This document shows positions 28,317 to 36,572 of a stretch of 64,000 nucleotides of DNA, one piece after another; position 1 is the first letter of the stretch; each line of letters starts with the position of its first letter. Source of the DNA: Cereibacter azotoformans. GTDB taxonomy: Bacteria; Pseudomonadota; Alphaproteobacteria; Rhodobacterales; Rhodobacteraceae. The notes beneath the pieces are model-generated. The model was given only the letters and a program-made list of their open reading frames with translations, did no database searches and was not told where the DNA came from. The translations under genes were made by a program, and so were the position numbers. Location: positions 1 to 64,000 of the forward strand of contig JAGFXX010000001.1 of assembly GCA_017599285.1 (NCBI GenBank), in the 5' to 3' direction.

Positions 28317-29048
28317 TCAGAAGCCGATCTTCGGCAGCGAGAACTCGGGCAGGCTCAGGCTCGGCAGGCTCAGCTCGGGCAGCGAGAAGCTGGGCATCGT
28401 CAGTTCGGGCAGATGGGCCCGAACGGCCGCCCAGTCGATGTAGGTCGAGAGATAGCCGACCGTCAGCATAGCCAGAACCAGCAGCATCAGGCGGAACCCC
28501 TGCGCCGAGAAGCGGAAGGCCAGCTCCTTGCGGTAGAGATCCTCGATCAGTTGATCCTGCAGGCGGCGCGCGGCTGTCGCATCATCCGTGCTGTTGGTCA
28601 GGATGCGGTGCGTCTCGATCTGATCCACCGGAGAGAGGCCGAAGGCCAGCCGCAGCACGAAGGGCAGGCAGCAGACGGCAAGGCCGATCAGCAGGAGCCG
28701 CCCCGGCTGCCAGCTCGGGATCGAGAAGGCGAAGGTCAGCTCGGCCCCCAGCAGCACGGCCCAGAGCGCGACCAGCGTGGCGCTGCGGATCTCGACCTTG
28801 CGGAGGAAGGACTGCAGCACCTCCTGCGCCTCGGGGCTGCGGTCGGTGACATTGCCCGGCGCGTTGGCCTGAAGCTGACCGTAAAGCTGGAAGCGCCTGC
28901 GCCACATCGGATAGCGCCGTGCGGCGGGATATTCGGGGTAGCGGAACTGGCGCCGCAACTCGAGATAGTAGATCGCGGCGAAATACCAGACGACGAGGGT
29001 CGCCGCGATGACGTTCTGGATGGTGACGATTTGGTGCACACTAACCAT
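28317..29048 (-). CDS. Membrane protein with C-terminal LPxLS pentapeptide repeats, unknown function
   Basis: A 243-residue protein. One helix lies at the N-terminus (IVTIQNVIAATLVVWYFAAIYYL), two more at about 95-140 (LVALWAVLLGAELTFAF and LLLIGLAVCCLPFVLRLAFG), and a fourth at about 190-207 (MLLVLAMLTVGYLSTY). The last 31 residues are six units of the form [LM]-P-x-[LFI]-[ST]. The ATG at 29048 was chosen because AAAGGG lies 7 bases upstream; an in-frame ATG six codons earlier lacks a site. It sits between pheS (33 bases upstream on the same strand) and pheT, so it is probably transcribed with pheS. Family not recognised. Confidence 0.8.
   Translation of the reverse strand: MVSVHQIVTIQNVIAATLVVWYFAAIYYLELRRQFRYPEYPAARRYPMWRRRFQLYGQLQANAPGNVTDRSPEAQEVLQSFLRKVEIRSATLVALWAVLLGAELTFAFSIPSWQPGRLLLIGLAVCCLPFVLRLAFGLSPVDQIETHRILTNSTDDATAARRLQDQLIEDLYRKELAFRFSAQGFRLMLLVLAMLTVGYLSTYIDWAAVRAHLPELTMPSFSLPELSLPSLSLPEFSLPKIGF
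28320..28412 (-). repeat. Tandem 15-base/5-residue repeat (LPxLS) in the membrane-protein tail
   Basis: Reading the minus strand, the final codons give LPELT, MPSFS, LPELS, LPSLS, LPEFS, LPKIGF: six consecutive five-residue units. The DNA shows the same periodicity (TCGGGCAG-type units every 15 bases). The units keep hydrophobic residues at positions 1 and 4 and proline at 2. Confidence 0.8.
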
Positions 29049-29081
29049 GACCGGACCCTTTACCATGATCCGGTCAGGGTA

Positions 29082-30164
29082 TCAGCGTGAGAGGCCCCCG
29101 GCCAGATCAGGCATGTCCAGAGCGGCGAAGCCATAGTGACGCAGCCAGCGCAGGTCGCTCTCGAAGAAGGCGCGCAGGTCCGGGATGCCGTATTTGAGCA
29201 TCGCGATGCGGTCGATGCCCATGCCGAAGGCGAAACCCTGCCACTCGTCGGGGTTGACGCCGCCCGCCGCCAGCACCTTGGGATGCACCATGCCGGAGCC
29301 CAGGATCTCGAGCCAGCCGTCGCCCTCGCCGATCTTCAGCTGTCCGCCCTCCCACGAGCAACGGATGTCCACCTCGGCGGACGGCTCGGTGAAGGGGAAA
29401 TGCGAGGCGCGGAAGCGCAGCTCGACGCTCGGCACCTCGAAGAAGGCGCGGCAGAATTCCTCCAGCACCCACTTGAGGTTCGCCATCGAGATGTCGCGGT
29501 CGATCGCCAGCCCCTCGACCTGGTGGAACATCGGCGTGTGGGTCTGGTCCATGTCCATGCGGTAGACGCGGCCGGGCGCGATCACCCGGATCGGCGCACC
29601 CTGCGCCTGCATGGCGCGGATCTGCACCGGCGAGGTATGGGTGCGCAGGACGTGCGGCGGGCGGTCGTCGCCCTCGGCGCGCGCCATGAAGAAGGTGTCA
29701 TGCTCCTGCCGGGCCGGGTGCTCGGGCGGGATGTTCAGCGCATCGAAGTTGAACCAGTCGCTTTCGACCTGCGGGCCTTCGGCCACGGCAAAGCCCATGT
29801 CGGCGAAGATCGCGGTCAGTTCCGCCATCACCTGGCTCACGGGATGGATCGTGCCCATCCGGCGCGGCCGGCCCGGCAGGGTCACGTCGAGCCATTCGGT
29901 CTTCAGCCGCGCATCCAGCGCCGCATCGGCCAGCCCCTGCTTGCGGGCGCGCAGGCTCGCGTCGATCTCGTCGCGCAGCCGGTTCAGCGCGGCGCCGGTG
30001 GTCTGGCGCTCCTCGGGCGACATCTGGCCCAGTTCGCGCATCTTCAGGCTGATCTCGCCCTTCTTGCCCAAGGCAGCCAGACGGACCTCCTCGAGCGCGG
30101 CCTCGTCGGCGGCACTGGCGATGGCCTCGATATATTTGCCTCTGAGCGTGTCGAGCGCGGTCAT
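29082..30164 (-). CDS. pheS: Phenylalanine--tRNA ligase alpha subunit
   Basis: A 360-residue catalytic alpha subunit of the PheST tetramer. N-terminal coiled coil (about 1-95), then class II core: motif 1 region [19 protein letters not shown], motif 2 [23 protein letters not shown], and motif 3 [22 protein letters not shown]. Start at 30164 is set by the conserved [15 protein letters not shown]-type opening. Downstream of rplT by 139 bases with a terminator between; upstream of the repeat-tailed membrane gene. Confidence 0.96.
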   Translation of the reverse strand: MTALDTLRGKYIEAIASAADEAALEEVRLAALGKKGEISLKMRELGQMSPEERQTTGAALNRLRDEIDASLRARKQGLADAALDARLKTEWLDVTLPGRPRRMGTIHPVSQVMAELTAIFADMGFAVAEGPQVESDWFNFDALNIPPEHPARQEHDTFFMARAEGDDRPPHVLRTHTSPVQIRAMQAQGAPIRVIAPGRVYRMDMDQTHTPMFHQVEGLAIDRDISMANLKWVLEEFCRAFFEVPSVELRFRASHFPFTEPSAEVDIRCSWEGGQLKIGEGDGWLEILGSGMVHPKVLAAGGVNPDEWQGFAFGMGIDRIAMLKYGIPDLRAFFESDLRWLRHYGFAALDMPDLAGGLSR

Positions 30165-30249
30165 GTCAGCCTCCGGTGCAGGTGAGCGGGTGCTACCGGG
30201 CGAGGGGCGCTTTGTCCAGAGCGGGCAGCCCTCGCCCGCGCGGGCCATG

Positions 30250-30281
30250 AAAAAGCCCCGCCACCCGGAGGGTGCGGGGCC
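30250..30281 (-). terminator. Rho-independent terminator of rpmI-rplT
   Basis: On the minus strand GGCCCCGCACCC pairs with GGGTGGCGGGGC (one bulged base) around a TCC loop and is followed by TTTTT (complement of AAAAA at 30250-30254). It lies 22 bases past the rplT stop and would separate rplT from pheS. Confidence 0.85.
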
Positions 30282-30303
30282 TTTCCGGCAACTTTCGCGG
30301 GCC

Positions 30304-30666
30304 TCAGGCCAGCGCGGCCTTCGCACGGGCGGCGATGGCGTTGAACGCCTCGGGCTCGTGCACGGCGAGGTCGGCGAGCACCTTGCGGTCCACCTCGATC
30401 CCGGCCTTCGCCAGGCCGTTGATGAAGCGCGAGTAGGTCATCTCGAGGTCGAACAGCCGGACGGCGGCGTTGATCCGCTGGATCCACAGCGCGCGGAAGT
30501 TGCGCTTGCGGGCCTTGCGGTCGCGGGTCGCGTACTGGTTGGCCTTGTCGACGGCCTGGGTCGCGGTGCGGAAGTTCGTGGAGCGGGCGGCGTAGTAGCC
30601 CTTCGCTGCCTTGATGACCTTGCGGTGGCGGGCGTGGGTGACCTTGCCGGACTTGACGCGGGACAT
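30304..30666 (-). CDS. rplT: 50S ribosomal protein L20
   Basis: A 120-residue L20, an early 50S assembly protein: basic N-terminus [43 protein letters not shown] and the C-terminal [25 protein letters not shown] precedes the ATG. It follows rpmI by 12 bases; infC is not beside them. In other bacteria L20 represses its own operon by binding the leader message. Confidence 0.97.
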   Translation of the reverse strand: MSRVKSGKVTHARHRKVIKAAKGYYAARSTNFRTATQAVDKANQYATRDRKARKRNFRALWIQRINAAVRLFDLEMTYSRFINGLAKAGIEVDRKVLADLAVHEPEAFNAIAARAKAALA

Positions 30667-30678
30667 GTGAAGCTCTCC

Positions 30679-30879
30679 TTACCGGTCGTAGGGCATGTAT
30701 TTCTTGACGATCTTCGCGTCGGCGTCGGACAGGATCATGGTCCCGGTGACGTCGCGGATGAATTTCGTCGAGCGTTTGATCATGCCGTGGCGCTTGCCGG
30801 CGGGGCCGGCCTTCACCTTGCCGGTGGCGGTGAAGCTGAACCGCTTCTTCGCCGCGGACTTGGTCTTCATCTTGGGCAT
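30679..30879 (-). CDS. rpmI: 50S ribosomal protein L35
   Basis: A 66-residue L35: [35 protein letters not shown] and the ending KKYMPYDR. The ATG at 30879 has GGAGATGGAA upstream; a longer in-frame extension is not conserved. First gene of rpmI-rplT, 114 bases downstream of pyk on the same strand. Confidence 0.95.
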
Positions 30880-30948
30880 TTCCATCTCCTCTTGCGAGTG
30901 GTCAAGCACGACTCGGCATGCCTCTCCGGCCGGCCGTGCGGGTTTGAA

Positions 30949-30974
30949 GGCCGCTCCCTTAGCCGGGAGCGGGC
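30949..30974 (-). promoter_or_regulatory. Hairpin between pyk and rpmI
   Basis: GGCCGCTCCC (30949-30958) pairs with GGGAGCGG(G)CC (30965-30975) around TTAGCC. On the minus strand no T run follows, so it is either the stabilised 3' end of the pyk message or part of the rpmI leader. It is the only structure seen in the 114-base gap. Confidence 0.45.
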
Positions 30975-30993
30975 CAGGGTGCAAGCGGAAAGC

Positions 30994-32439
30994 CTATTCC
31001 GGGTCGCCGCTGTAGATCAGACGCTCGTCGCAGGGGGCGACGCGCAGGATGTTTGTGGTGCCGCGCACGTTGAAGGGCACGCCCGCGACCACGGCGATCT
31101 GCTCGTGCTCGCGCGCGAAGCCGTCGGCGAGGGCGGTGCGGGCGGCGCAGATTACCGCGCCCTTGAACCGCTCCTGCGGCTCGGTCACGACGCAGTGGGT
31201 GCCCCAGGTCAAGGAGAGGCGACGCGCCGTCTCGACCAGCGGGGTCAGGGCGACGATCGGCACCCGCGGCCGCTCGCGCGCCACCAGCGACACGGTCGTG
31301 CCGGTCTGGGTGAAGCAGCAGATGGCCTTGATCGGCGTGTTCTCGGCGATCTCGCGGGCGGCGGCCACGATGGCATCGGCGACGCTGGTGCGGCGGGCGG
31401 TGCGGCTGGCCTCGATGATGTCGCGATAGACCGGATCGCTCTCGACCGAGATGGCGGTGTTGTTCATCGTCGTGACCGCCTCGATCGGGTAGGAGCCCGC
31501 GGCGGATTCGGCCGAGAGCATCACCGCGTCGGCCCCTTCGTAGATGGCCGTCGCCACGTCCGAGACCTCGGCGCGGGTGGGCATGGGCGAGTCGATCATC
31601 GACTCGAGCATCTGGGTCGCCACGATCACGGGCTTGGCCGCCGCGCGGGCGCCCCGCACGAGGCGCTTCTGGATCGGCGGCACCGCCTGCACCGGCAGTT
31701 CCACCCCCAGATCGCCGCGGGCGACCATGATCCCGTCCGAGACCGCGAGGATTGCGTCGAAGGCTTTCACGGCCGCGGGCTTCTCGATCTTGGACAGGAT
31801 CGCCGCCCGGCCACGGGCCAAGCTGCGCGCCTCTTCCACGTCCTCGGGACGCTGCACGAAGGACAGCGCCAGCCAGTCCACGCCCAGGTTGCAGACGAAC
31901 TCGAGATCGCGGCGGTCCTTGTCCGACAGCGCGGCCAGCGGCAGCACCACGTCGGGCACGTTCACGCCCTTGCGGTTCGAGATGGTGCCGCCCACGGTCA
32001 CGATGCAGTTGGCGAAGTCAGGCCCGCACTCGGCGACCTCGAGCCGGATCTTGCCGTCGTTCACCAGCAGCGACGAGCCGGGCTCCAGCGCCGCGAAGAT
32101 CTCGGGGTGGGGCAGGTTCACCCGCTCGGCCGTGCCCGGCGCGGGATCCAGGTCCAGCCGGAAGCGGGCGCGCTCGACCAGCTCTTCCGACCCGTTGGCA
32201 AAGGTGCCGACGCGGAGCTTCGGCCCCTGCAGGTCGGCGAGGATGCAGACGGGCGTTCCCGTGTCGGCCTCGATCTGGCGCAGCGTCTGGTGCCGTGCGC
32301 GGATGTCGTCGTGCGATCCGTGGCTCATGTTCAGCCGGAACACGTCCGCTCCGGCCTCGAACAGCGCGCGGATGGTGGCATAGTCGTTGGAGGCCGGTCC
32401 CAGTGTGGCCACGATCTTTACATTGCGAAGGCGTCTCAT
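30994..32439 (-). CDS. pyk: Pyruvate kinase
   Basis: A 481-residue pyruvate kinase (PEP + ADP to pyruvate + ATP). N-terminal MRRLRNVKIVATLGPAS, FRLNMSHGSHDD, ILADLQGPKLRVG, the active-site lysine motif ILSKIEKPAAV, GIMVARGDLGVELP, and VATQMLESMIDSPMPTRAEVSDVATAIYEGADAVML are all intact. The ATG at 32439 follows GAGGCAGG. It is read away from the N-formylglutamate amidohydrolase-like gene across a 140-base divergent promoter gap. Confidence 0.96.
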   Translation of the reverse strand: MRRLRNVKIVATLGPASNDYATIRALFEAGADVFRLNMSHGSHDDIRARHQTLRQIEADTGTPVCILADLQGPKLRVGTFANGSEELVERARFRLDLDPAPGTAERVNLPHPEIFAALEPGSSLLVNDGKIRLEVAECGPDFANCIVTVGGTISNRKGVNVPDVVLPLAALSDKDRRDLEFVCNLGVDWLALSFVQRPEDVEEARSLARGRAAILSKIEKPAAVKAFDAILAVSDGIMVARGDLGVELPVQAVPPIQKRLVRGARAAAKPVIVATQMLESMIDSPMPTRAEVSDVATAIYEGADAVMLSAESAAGSYPIEAVTTMNNTAISVESDPVYRDIIEASRTARRTSVADAIVAAAREIAENTPIKAICCFTQTGTTVSLVARERPRVPIVALTPLVETARRLSLTWGTHCVVTEPQERFKGAVICAARTALADGFAREHEQIAVVAGVPFNVRGTTNILRVAPCDERLIYSGDPE

Positions 32440-32579
32440 CCTGCCTCGTTTCCTTGTCGTTCCGTCGATGTCGTGGTGGGCCGGTCCCTCTATGGCCGAA
32501 AGCCGGGGGCGCGGCAACTGGCGCTTTCTGCCAATGCGTCCTAAACCGGGACACTGACAGGGATGTGACGGAGTGGCTG

Positions 32580-33317
32580 ATGGACGCCTTCGAGATCGTG
32601 GGAGCGGAGCGCCCCTCGCGCTGGCTGGTGACCTGCGACCATGCCTCGAACCGCGTGCCGCCCGAGGTGGCGGGGGGCGATCTGGGCCTGCCGCCGGCCG
32701 AGATGGAGCGGCACATCGCCTATGACGTGGGCGCGGCCGGCGTGGCCAGGGCACTGGCCGGGAGGCTGGACGGGCCGTGCGTGCTTTCCACCTTCTCGCG
32801 GCTGGTGATCGACCCGAACCGGGGCGAGAAGGACCCGACGCTGGTGATGCGCCTCTATGACGGGACGATCATCCCCGCCAACCGGCATGTGGATGCGGCC
32901 GAGGTCGAGCGGCGGCTCGAAACGCTCCACCGGCCCTATCACGCGGCGCTGGCCCGGCTGGCGGCGCGGCGGGCGGATACGGTGATCGTGGCGATCCATT
33001 CCTTCACCCCGCGGCTGCAGGGCAGGGGGCCGCGGCCCTGGCATGTGGGCATCCTGCATTCGCCGCTGAACGACCGTTTCAGCCGGGCGCTGATCGAGAG
33101 GCTCAGGGGCGAACCCGGTCTCTGCGTGGGGGACAACCAACCCTACCTCGGCCATCTGCCGGGGGATTCCATCGACCGGCACGCCCTGCAACGCGACCGG
33201 CTGAACACGCTGATCGAGCTGCGCCACGACCTGATCCGGGACGAGGCCAAGCAGGTGGCCTGGGCCGAAAGGCTGGCGCCGATCCTCGAGGAGGTGCTCG
33301 CCGCCTGCCCGGAATGA
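32580..33317 (+). CDS. N-formylglutamate amidohydrolase-family protein
   Basis: A 245-residue member of the FGase (HutG-type) zinc amidohydrolase family: LVTCDHASNRVPPEV with the first metal ligands, STFSRLVIDPNRGEKDPTLV, YHAALARLA, and VIVAIHSFTPRLQG with a further histidine; LCVGDNQPY is also typical. The family cleaves N-formyl-L-glutamate, but family members outside hut operons act on unknown N-acyl amino acids and there is no hut gene here. The ATG at 32580 follows GGAG by 6 bases. Divergent from pyk, convergent with dat. Confidence 0.8.
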   Translation: MDAFEIVGAERPSRWLVTCDHASNRVPPEVAGGDLGLPPAEMERHIAYDVGAAGVARALAGRLDGPCVLSTFSRLVIDPNRGEKDPTLVMRLYDGTIIPANRHVDAAEVERRLETLHRPYHAALARLAARRADTVIVAIHSFTPRLQGRGPRPWHVGILHSPLNDRFSRALIERLRGEPGLCVGDNQPYLGHLPGDSIDRHALQRDRLNTLIELRHDLIRDEAKQVAWAERLAPILEEVLAACPE

Positions 33318-33319
33318 GA

Positions 33320-33341
33320 ACGGGCGGCCCTGGCCGCCCGT
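33320..33341. terminator. Hairpin between convergent genes, probable terminator
   Basis: ACGGGCGGCC (33320-33329) and GGCCGCCCGT (33332-33341) form a perfect 10-bp inverted repeat with a 2-base spacer, starting 3 bases after the amidohydrolase stop. T-richness on either side is weak, so efficiency is uncertain. Confidence 0.55.
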
Positions 33342-33365
33342 CCGGTTCCGCTGTTTGGTCGCCGC

Positions 33366-34226
33366 TCAGACGGCGGCTTTCAGGCTTTCCTCGAGGTAGA
33401 GTTCGCGCAGGCGGGCGGCCACGGGGCCCGGCGTGCCGGTGCCCACCGCTTTGCCGTCGATCTCGACCACCGGCAGCACGAACGCCGAGGCCGAGGTGAA
33501 GAAGGCCTCGTCGGCGCCCTGCGCTTCCTCGATGGTGAAGGGGCGCTCCTCGACCTCCATCTGCGCCTCGCGCGCGAAGCGGACGACGGCGGCGCGGGTG
33601 ATCCCGTGCAGGATGTCGTTGGACAGGTCGCGGGTGACGATCTTGCCGCCCTTCACGATATAGACGTTGTTCGAGGTGCCTTCGGTCACGAACCCGTCCT
33701 CGACGAACCAGGCGTCATCGACATGGGCCTTCTTCGCCGCCATCTTGGCCATCGACGGATAGAGCAGCTGCACCGTCTTGATGTCGCGCCGGCCCCAGCG
33801 GATGTCCGGGATCGAGATGACCTTGATGCCGACCTGGGCGACCGGATTGGCGGCCAGGCCCGGCTTCGACTGGGTGAAGAGCACCACGGTCGGCTTCGTG
33901 TCGGCCGGCGGGAAGGCGAAGTCGCGGTCGCCGGGATTGCCGCGGGTGATCTGGAGATAGACGAGCCCCTCATCGATCCCGTTGCGCGCCACCAGTTCGC
34001 GGTGAACCTCGAGCAACTCCTCCGTGCTCATCGGCACGGCCATCTCGAGCTCGTTCAGCGACCGTTCGAGGCGCGCGGCATGGCCCGGGAAGTCGATCAG
34101 CTTGCCGCCGAGGACCGACGTGACCTCATAGACGCCGTCGGCCATCAGGAAGCCCCGGTCGAAGATCGAGACAGTGGCTTCTTCCTCGGGGAGATACTCC
34201 CCGTTCACATAGACGGTGCGGCTCAT
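33366..34226 (-). CDS. dat: D-amino-acid transaminase
   Basis: A 286-residue fold-type IV PLP aminotransferase. VYVNGEYLPEEEATVSIFDRGFLMADGVYE at the start, the catalytic lysine K150 in RDIKTVQLL, and the phosphate-binding EGTSNNVYIV motif near 190 fit D-alanine/D-amino-acid transaminase better than BCAT. It moves the amino group of D-amino acids to 2-oxoglutarate, giving D-glutamate. Start: ATG at 34226, 2 bases after the dgcA stop; a TTG two codons earlier would overlap that gene. Last gene of dgcN-dgcA-dat, which suggests it feeds D-Glu to the pathway. Confidence 0.87.
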   Translation of the reverse strand: MSRTVYVNGEYLPEEEATVSIFDRGFLMADGVYEVTSVLGGKLIDFPGHAARLERSLNELEMAVPMSTEELLEVHRELVARNGIDEGLVYLQITRGNPGDRDFAFPPADTKPTVVLFTQSKPGLAANPVAQVGIKVISIPDIRWGRRDIKTVQLLYPSMAKMAAKKAHVDDAWFVEDGFVTEGTSNNVYIVKGGKIVTRDLSNDILHGITRAAVVRFAREAQMEVEERPFTIEEAQGADEAFFTSASAFVLPVVEIDGKAVGTGTPGPVAARLRELYLEESLKAAV

Positions 34227-34228
34227 GT

Positions 34229-35191
34229 TCAACCCCAGAGTTCGGCGGATGGAGGATGGATGCCGGCCTCGTCGAAGACGAGCGGCTGCTCGCGGTCTTC
34301 GGCCAGAAGGAGAGGGCCGTCAAGATCGACGTAAGACGCACCCTGCGCAACAAGCGTGGCCGGCGCCATCGCAAGCGAGCTGCCCACCATGCAGCCGACC
34401 ATCAGATCGAAACCCTCGGCCCGCGCCGCGTCGCGCAGCGCCAGCGCCTCGGTCAGCCCGCCGGTCTTGTCGAGCTTGATGTTGATCACGTCATACTTGC
34501 CCTTGAGGCCGGGCAGCGAGTGGCGGTCGTGGCAGGATTCGTCGGCGCAGACCGGCAGCGGGCGGGCGATCTCGGCCAGCAGCTCGTCCTGATCGGCCGG
34601 CAGCGGCTGTTCGACCAGCGCGACGCCCAGGCGCAGGAGATGCGGCGCGAGGTCGGAATAGACATCGGCGGTCCAGCCCTCGTTCGCATCCACGATGATC
34701 CGCGTCGCGGGCGCGCCTCGGCGCACCGCCTCGAGCCGGGGCATGTCGTCGGGCGTGCCGAGCTTGATCTTCAGGAGCGGCCGGTGCGCGTTTCGCGCCG
34801 CCGCGGCCTGCATCTTCTCGGGTGTGTCGAGCGAGAGGGTGAAGGCCGTGACCTGCGGCTGCGGCGCGGGCAGGCCCAGAAGCTGCCAGACGCGCTTGCC
34901 GGAATCCTTGGCCTCGAGATCCCAGAGCGCGCAATCGACCGCATTCCGCGCGGCGCCCGCGGGCAGCAGCGACTGGAGATCGGCCCGCGTCAGGTTCTCG
35001 GGCAGGGTGGCGATCTGGGCGGCGACGCTGTCCAGCGTCTCGCCGTAGCGGGAGTAGGGGACGCATTCGCCCCGCCCCTTGAGGCCCGCGCGCGTGACCG
35101 TGACGGTCAGCACATGCGCCTCGGTGCGCGAGCCGCGCGAGATGGTGAAGGTTTCCGCGAGCCGGAAGCTCTCGGGGGTGACGGTGATCAT
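34229..35191 (-). CDS. dgcA: Dipeptide-epimerase-like enolase-superfamily racemase, probable N-acetyl-D-glutamate racemase
   Basis: A 320-residue MLE/AE-epimerase-type enolase-superfamily enzyme: the KxK catalytic pair (LLKIKLGT), metal ligands in IIVDANEGW, LVEQPLPADQ and PVCADESCH, and the second catalytic lysine in INIKLDKTGG. Closest named function by sequence is L-Ala-D/L-Glu epimerase, but its partner on the same strand is a DUF1611/DgcN protein; in the DgcN-DgcA route this enzyme racemises N-acetyl-D-Glu to N-acetyl-L-Glu. The assignment rests on that context and is an inference. Gap of 111 bases to dgcN; 2 bases to dat. Confidence 0.75.
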   Translation of the reverse strand: MITVTPESFRLAETFTISRGSRTEAHVLTVTVTRAGLKGRGECVPYSRYGETLDSVAAQIATLPENLTRADLQSLLPAGAARNAVDCALWDLEAKDSGKRVWQLLGLPAPQPQVTAFTLSLDTPEKMQAAAARNAHRPLLKIKLGTPDDMPRLEAVRRGAPATRIIVDANEGWTADVYSDLAPHLLRLGVALVEQPLPADQDELLAEIARPLPVCADESCHDRHSLPGLKGKYDVINIKLDKTGGLTEALALRDAARAEGFDLMVGCMVGSSLAMAPATLVAQGASYVDLDGPLLLAEDREQPLVFDEAGIHPPSAELWG

Positions 35192-35302
35192 GGCGGCTCC
35201 TCCGGCCGTGCGTGTCCAGGGCTGCGGGCGGACCCGCAGGCGGGGCGGGCCGCGGACCGGCCGGGACGGGCCCGGCCGGCGCAGGCCCTGCGGAAGCGGA
35301 GG

Positions 35303-36304
35303 CTACACGGCCATCAGCGCATCGACCAGACGGCCGGCGCCATGGCGGAACGGATCGACCGTCGGCAGGCCGGTGCGAGCCTCGACCTCGGCGCAATAGG
35401 CCCGCGCCTCCTCGTCCGAGAGCGCCTGGGTGTTGATCGCGCAGCCCACCGCCACGCAGGCGGGATTGGCCACCCGCGCCATGGCGAGCGCGGCGTCACG
35501 CACCTGCTCGATCGAGGGCAGGGTATAGTCGGGCAGGCCGCGCATGTGGGTCCGCGTCGGCTCGTGGCAGATGATCAGCGCATCGGGCTGCCCGCCGTGG
35601 ATCAGGGCCAGCGTGACGCCCGAGTAGCTGACATGGAAGAGCGAGCCCTGACCCTCGATCAGGTCCCAGTGGTCGGCGTCGTTGTCGGGCGTGAGATATT
35701 CGATCGAGCCCGCCATGAAGTCCGCGATCACCGCGTCGAGCGGCACGCCGTCGCCGGTGATGAGGATGCCGGTCTGGCCCGTCGCGCGGAAGCTGCACTT
35801 CAGCCCGCGCTCGCGCATCTCGCGGTCGATGCAGAGCGCCGTGTACATCTTGCCGATCGAGCAGTCGGTGCCCACGGCCAGCATCCGCTTGCCGCTCCGC
35901 TTGCGGCCGTTGGCGATCGGATAATCCACCTCCGGCACGCGCACGTCATGCAGCGCGCGGCCGGTGGCGCGGGCGACGGCGGCCAGATCCTCTTCGTCGC
36001 GCAGGAGGTTGTGCAGGCCCGAGGCGAGGTCGAACCCTTCCTCGAGGGCGGCGATCAGCACCTTCTTCCAGGCCTGCGAGATCACGCCGCCGCGGTTGGC
36101 CACGCCGATCACCAGCGTCTTGCAGCCCGCCGCCTTCGCCTCGGCCAGCGTCATGTCCGGCAGGCCCATGTCGGCCTTGCACCCCTCCATCCGGTACTGG
36201 CCCACCGCGAATTCGGGGCGCCAGTCCTTGATGCCCTGCGCCACCTTGGCGGCCAGAGCGTCCGGCGCATCGCCGAGAAAGAGCAGGTAGGGTGTCTGGA
36301 TCAT
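35303..36304 (-). CDS. dgcN: DUF1611-family protein, probable D-glutamate N-acetyltransferase
   Basis: A 333-residue DUF1611 protein. The N-terminal Rossmann-like half has CKTLVIGVANRGG, the C-terminal half carries a P-loop-like AVGTDCSIGKMYTALC (about 147-162) and DWDLIEGQGSL-type Walker B (here HWDLIEGQGSLFH). Earlier annotated only as an unknown NAD-dependent epimerase-like protein, the family was later shown to include DgcN, which acetylates D-glutamate. Next to a dipeptide-epimerase-like gene and a D-amino-acid transaminase, that role fits. First gene of the minus-strand operon, divergent from mclA. Confidence 0.78.
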   Translation of the reverse strand: MIQTPYLLFLGDAPDALAAKVAQGIKDWRPEFAVGQYRMEGCKADMGLPDMTLAEAKAAGCKTLVIGVANRGGVISQAWKKVLIAALEEGFDLASGLHNLLRDEEDLAAVARATGRALHDVRVPEVDYPIANGRKRSGKRMLAVGTDCSIGKMYTALCIDREMRERGLKCSFRATGQTGILITGDGVPLDAVIADFMAGSIEYLTPDNDADHWDLIEGQGSLFHVSYSGVTLALIHGGQPDALIICHEPTRTHMRGLPDYTLPSIEQVRDAALAMARVANPACVAVGCAINTQALSDEEARAYCAEVEARTGLPTVDPFRHGAGRLVDALMAV

Positions 36305-36515
36305 GTCGGGGTTCCTTGAGAGTGACCCTGGGGATCATGCGCGGCATTCTTGCGAATTGCATCGCGATTCATCCTTCGTAACGCAGCACATGCACAACAT
36401 TGTTCGGCGGATGGGCGCATCGCTCGAAGATTGCTGCGTTGCGGGTCGGTTTCGCGCAATCTCTGATCCGCGGACCATGGGTTTCTGCAGGCGCGAAACA
36501 CCCTTGCGCCGCGCA

Positions 36516-36539
36516 GCGCAATATAATAACCAATTGCGC
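36516..36539. promoter_or_regulatory. Inverted repeat GCGCAAT-N10-ATTGCGC upstream of mclA (candidate operator)
   Basis: GCGCAAT at 36516-36522 and ATTGCGC at 36533-36539 are perfect inverted copies around the AT-rich spacer ATAATAACCA, 34 bases before the mclA start. A further GCGCAAT lies at 36454-36460. The 268-base divergent region (36305-36572) between dgcN and mclA is otherwise gene-free and AT-richer than the surroundings. Confidence 0.55.
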
Positions 36540-36572
36540 CAGAGAGATGAAACTTCATTGCCGAGAGATCCG

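Noticed and set aside
29611-32544. A 977-codon plus-strand open frame over pheS, rplT, rpmI and pyk
   Set aside because: It crosses several certain minus-strand genes and their terminator, and has no recognisable protein features.
36305-36572. A small gene in the dgcN-mclA divergent region (in-frame extension of mclA to 36303)
   Set aside because: The extension overlaps the dgcN start, lacks conservation with the known malyl-CoA lyase N-terminus, and the ATG at 36573 gives the family length.
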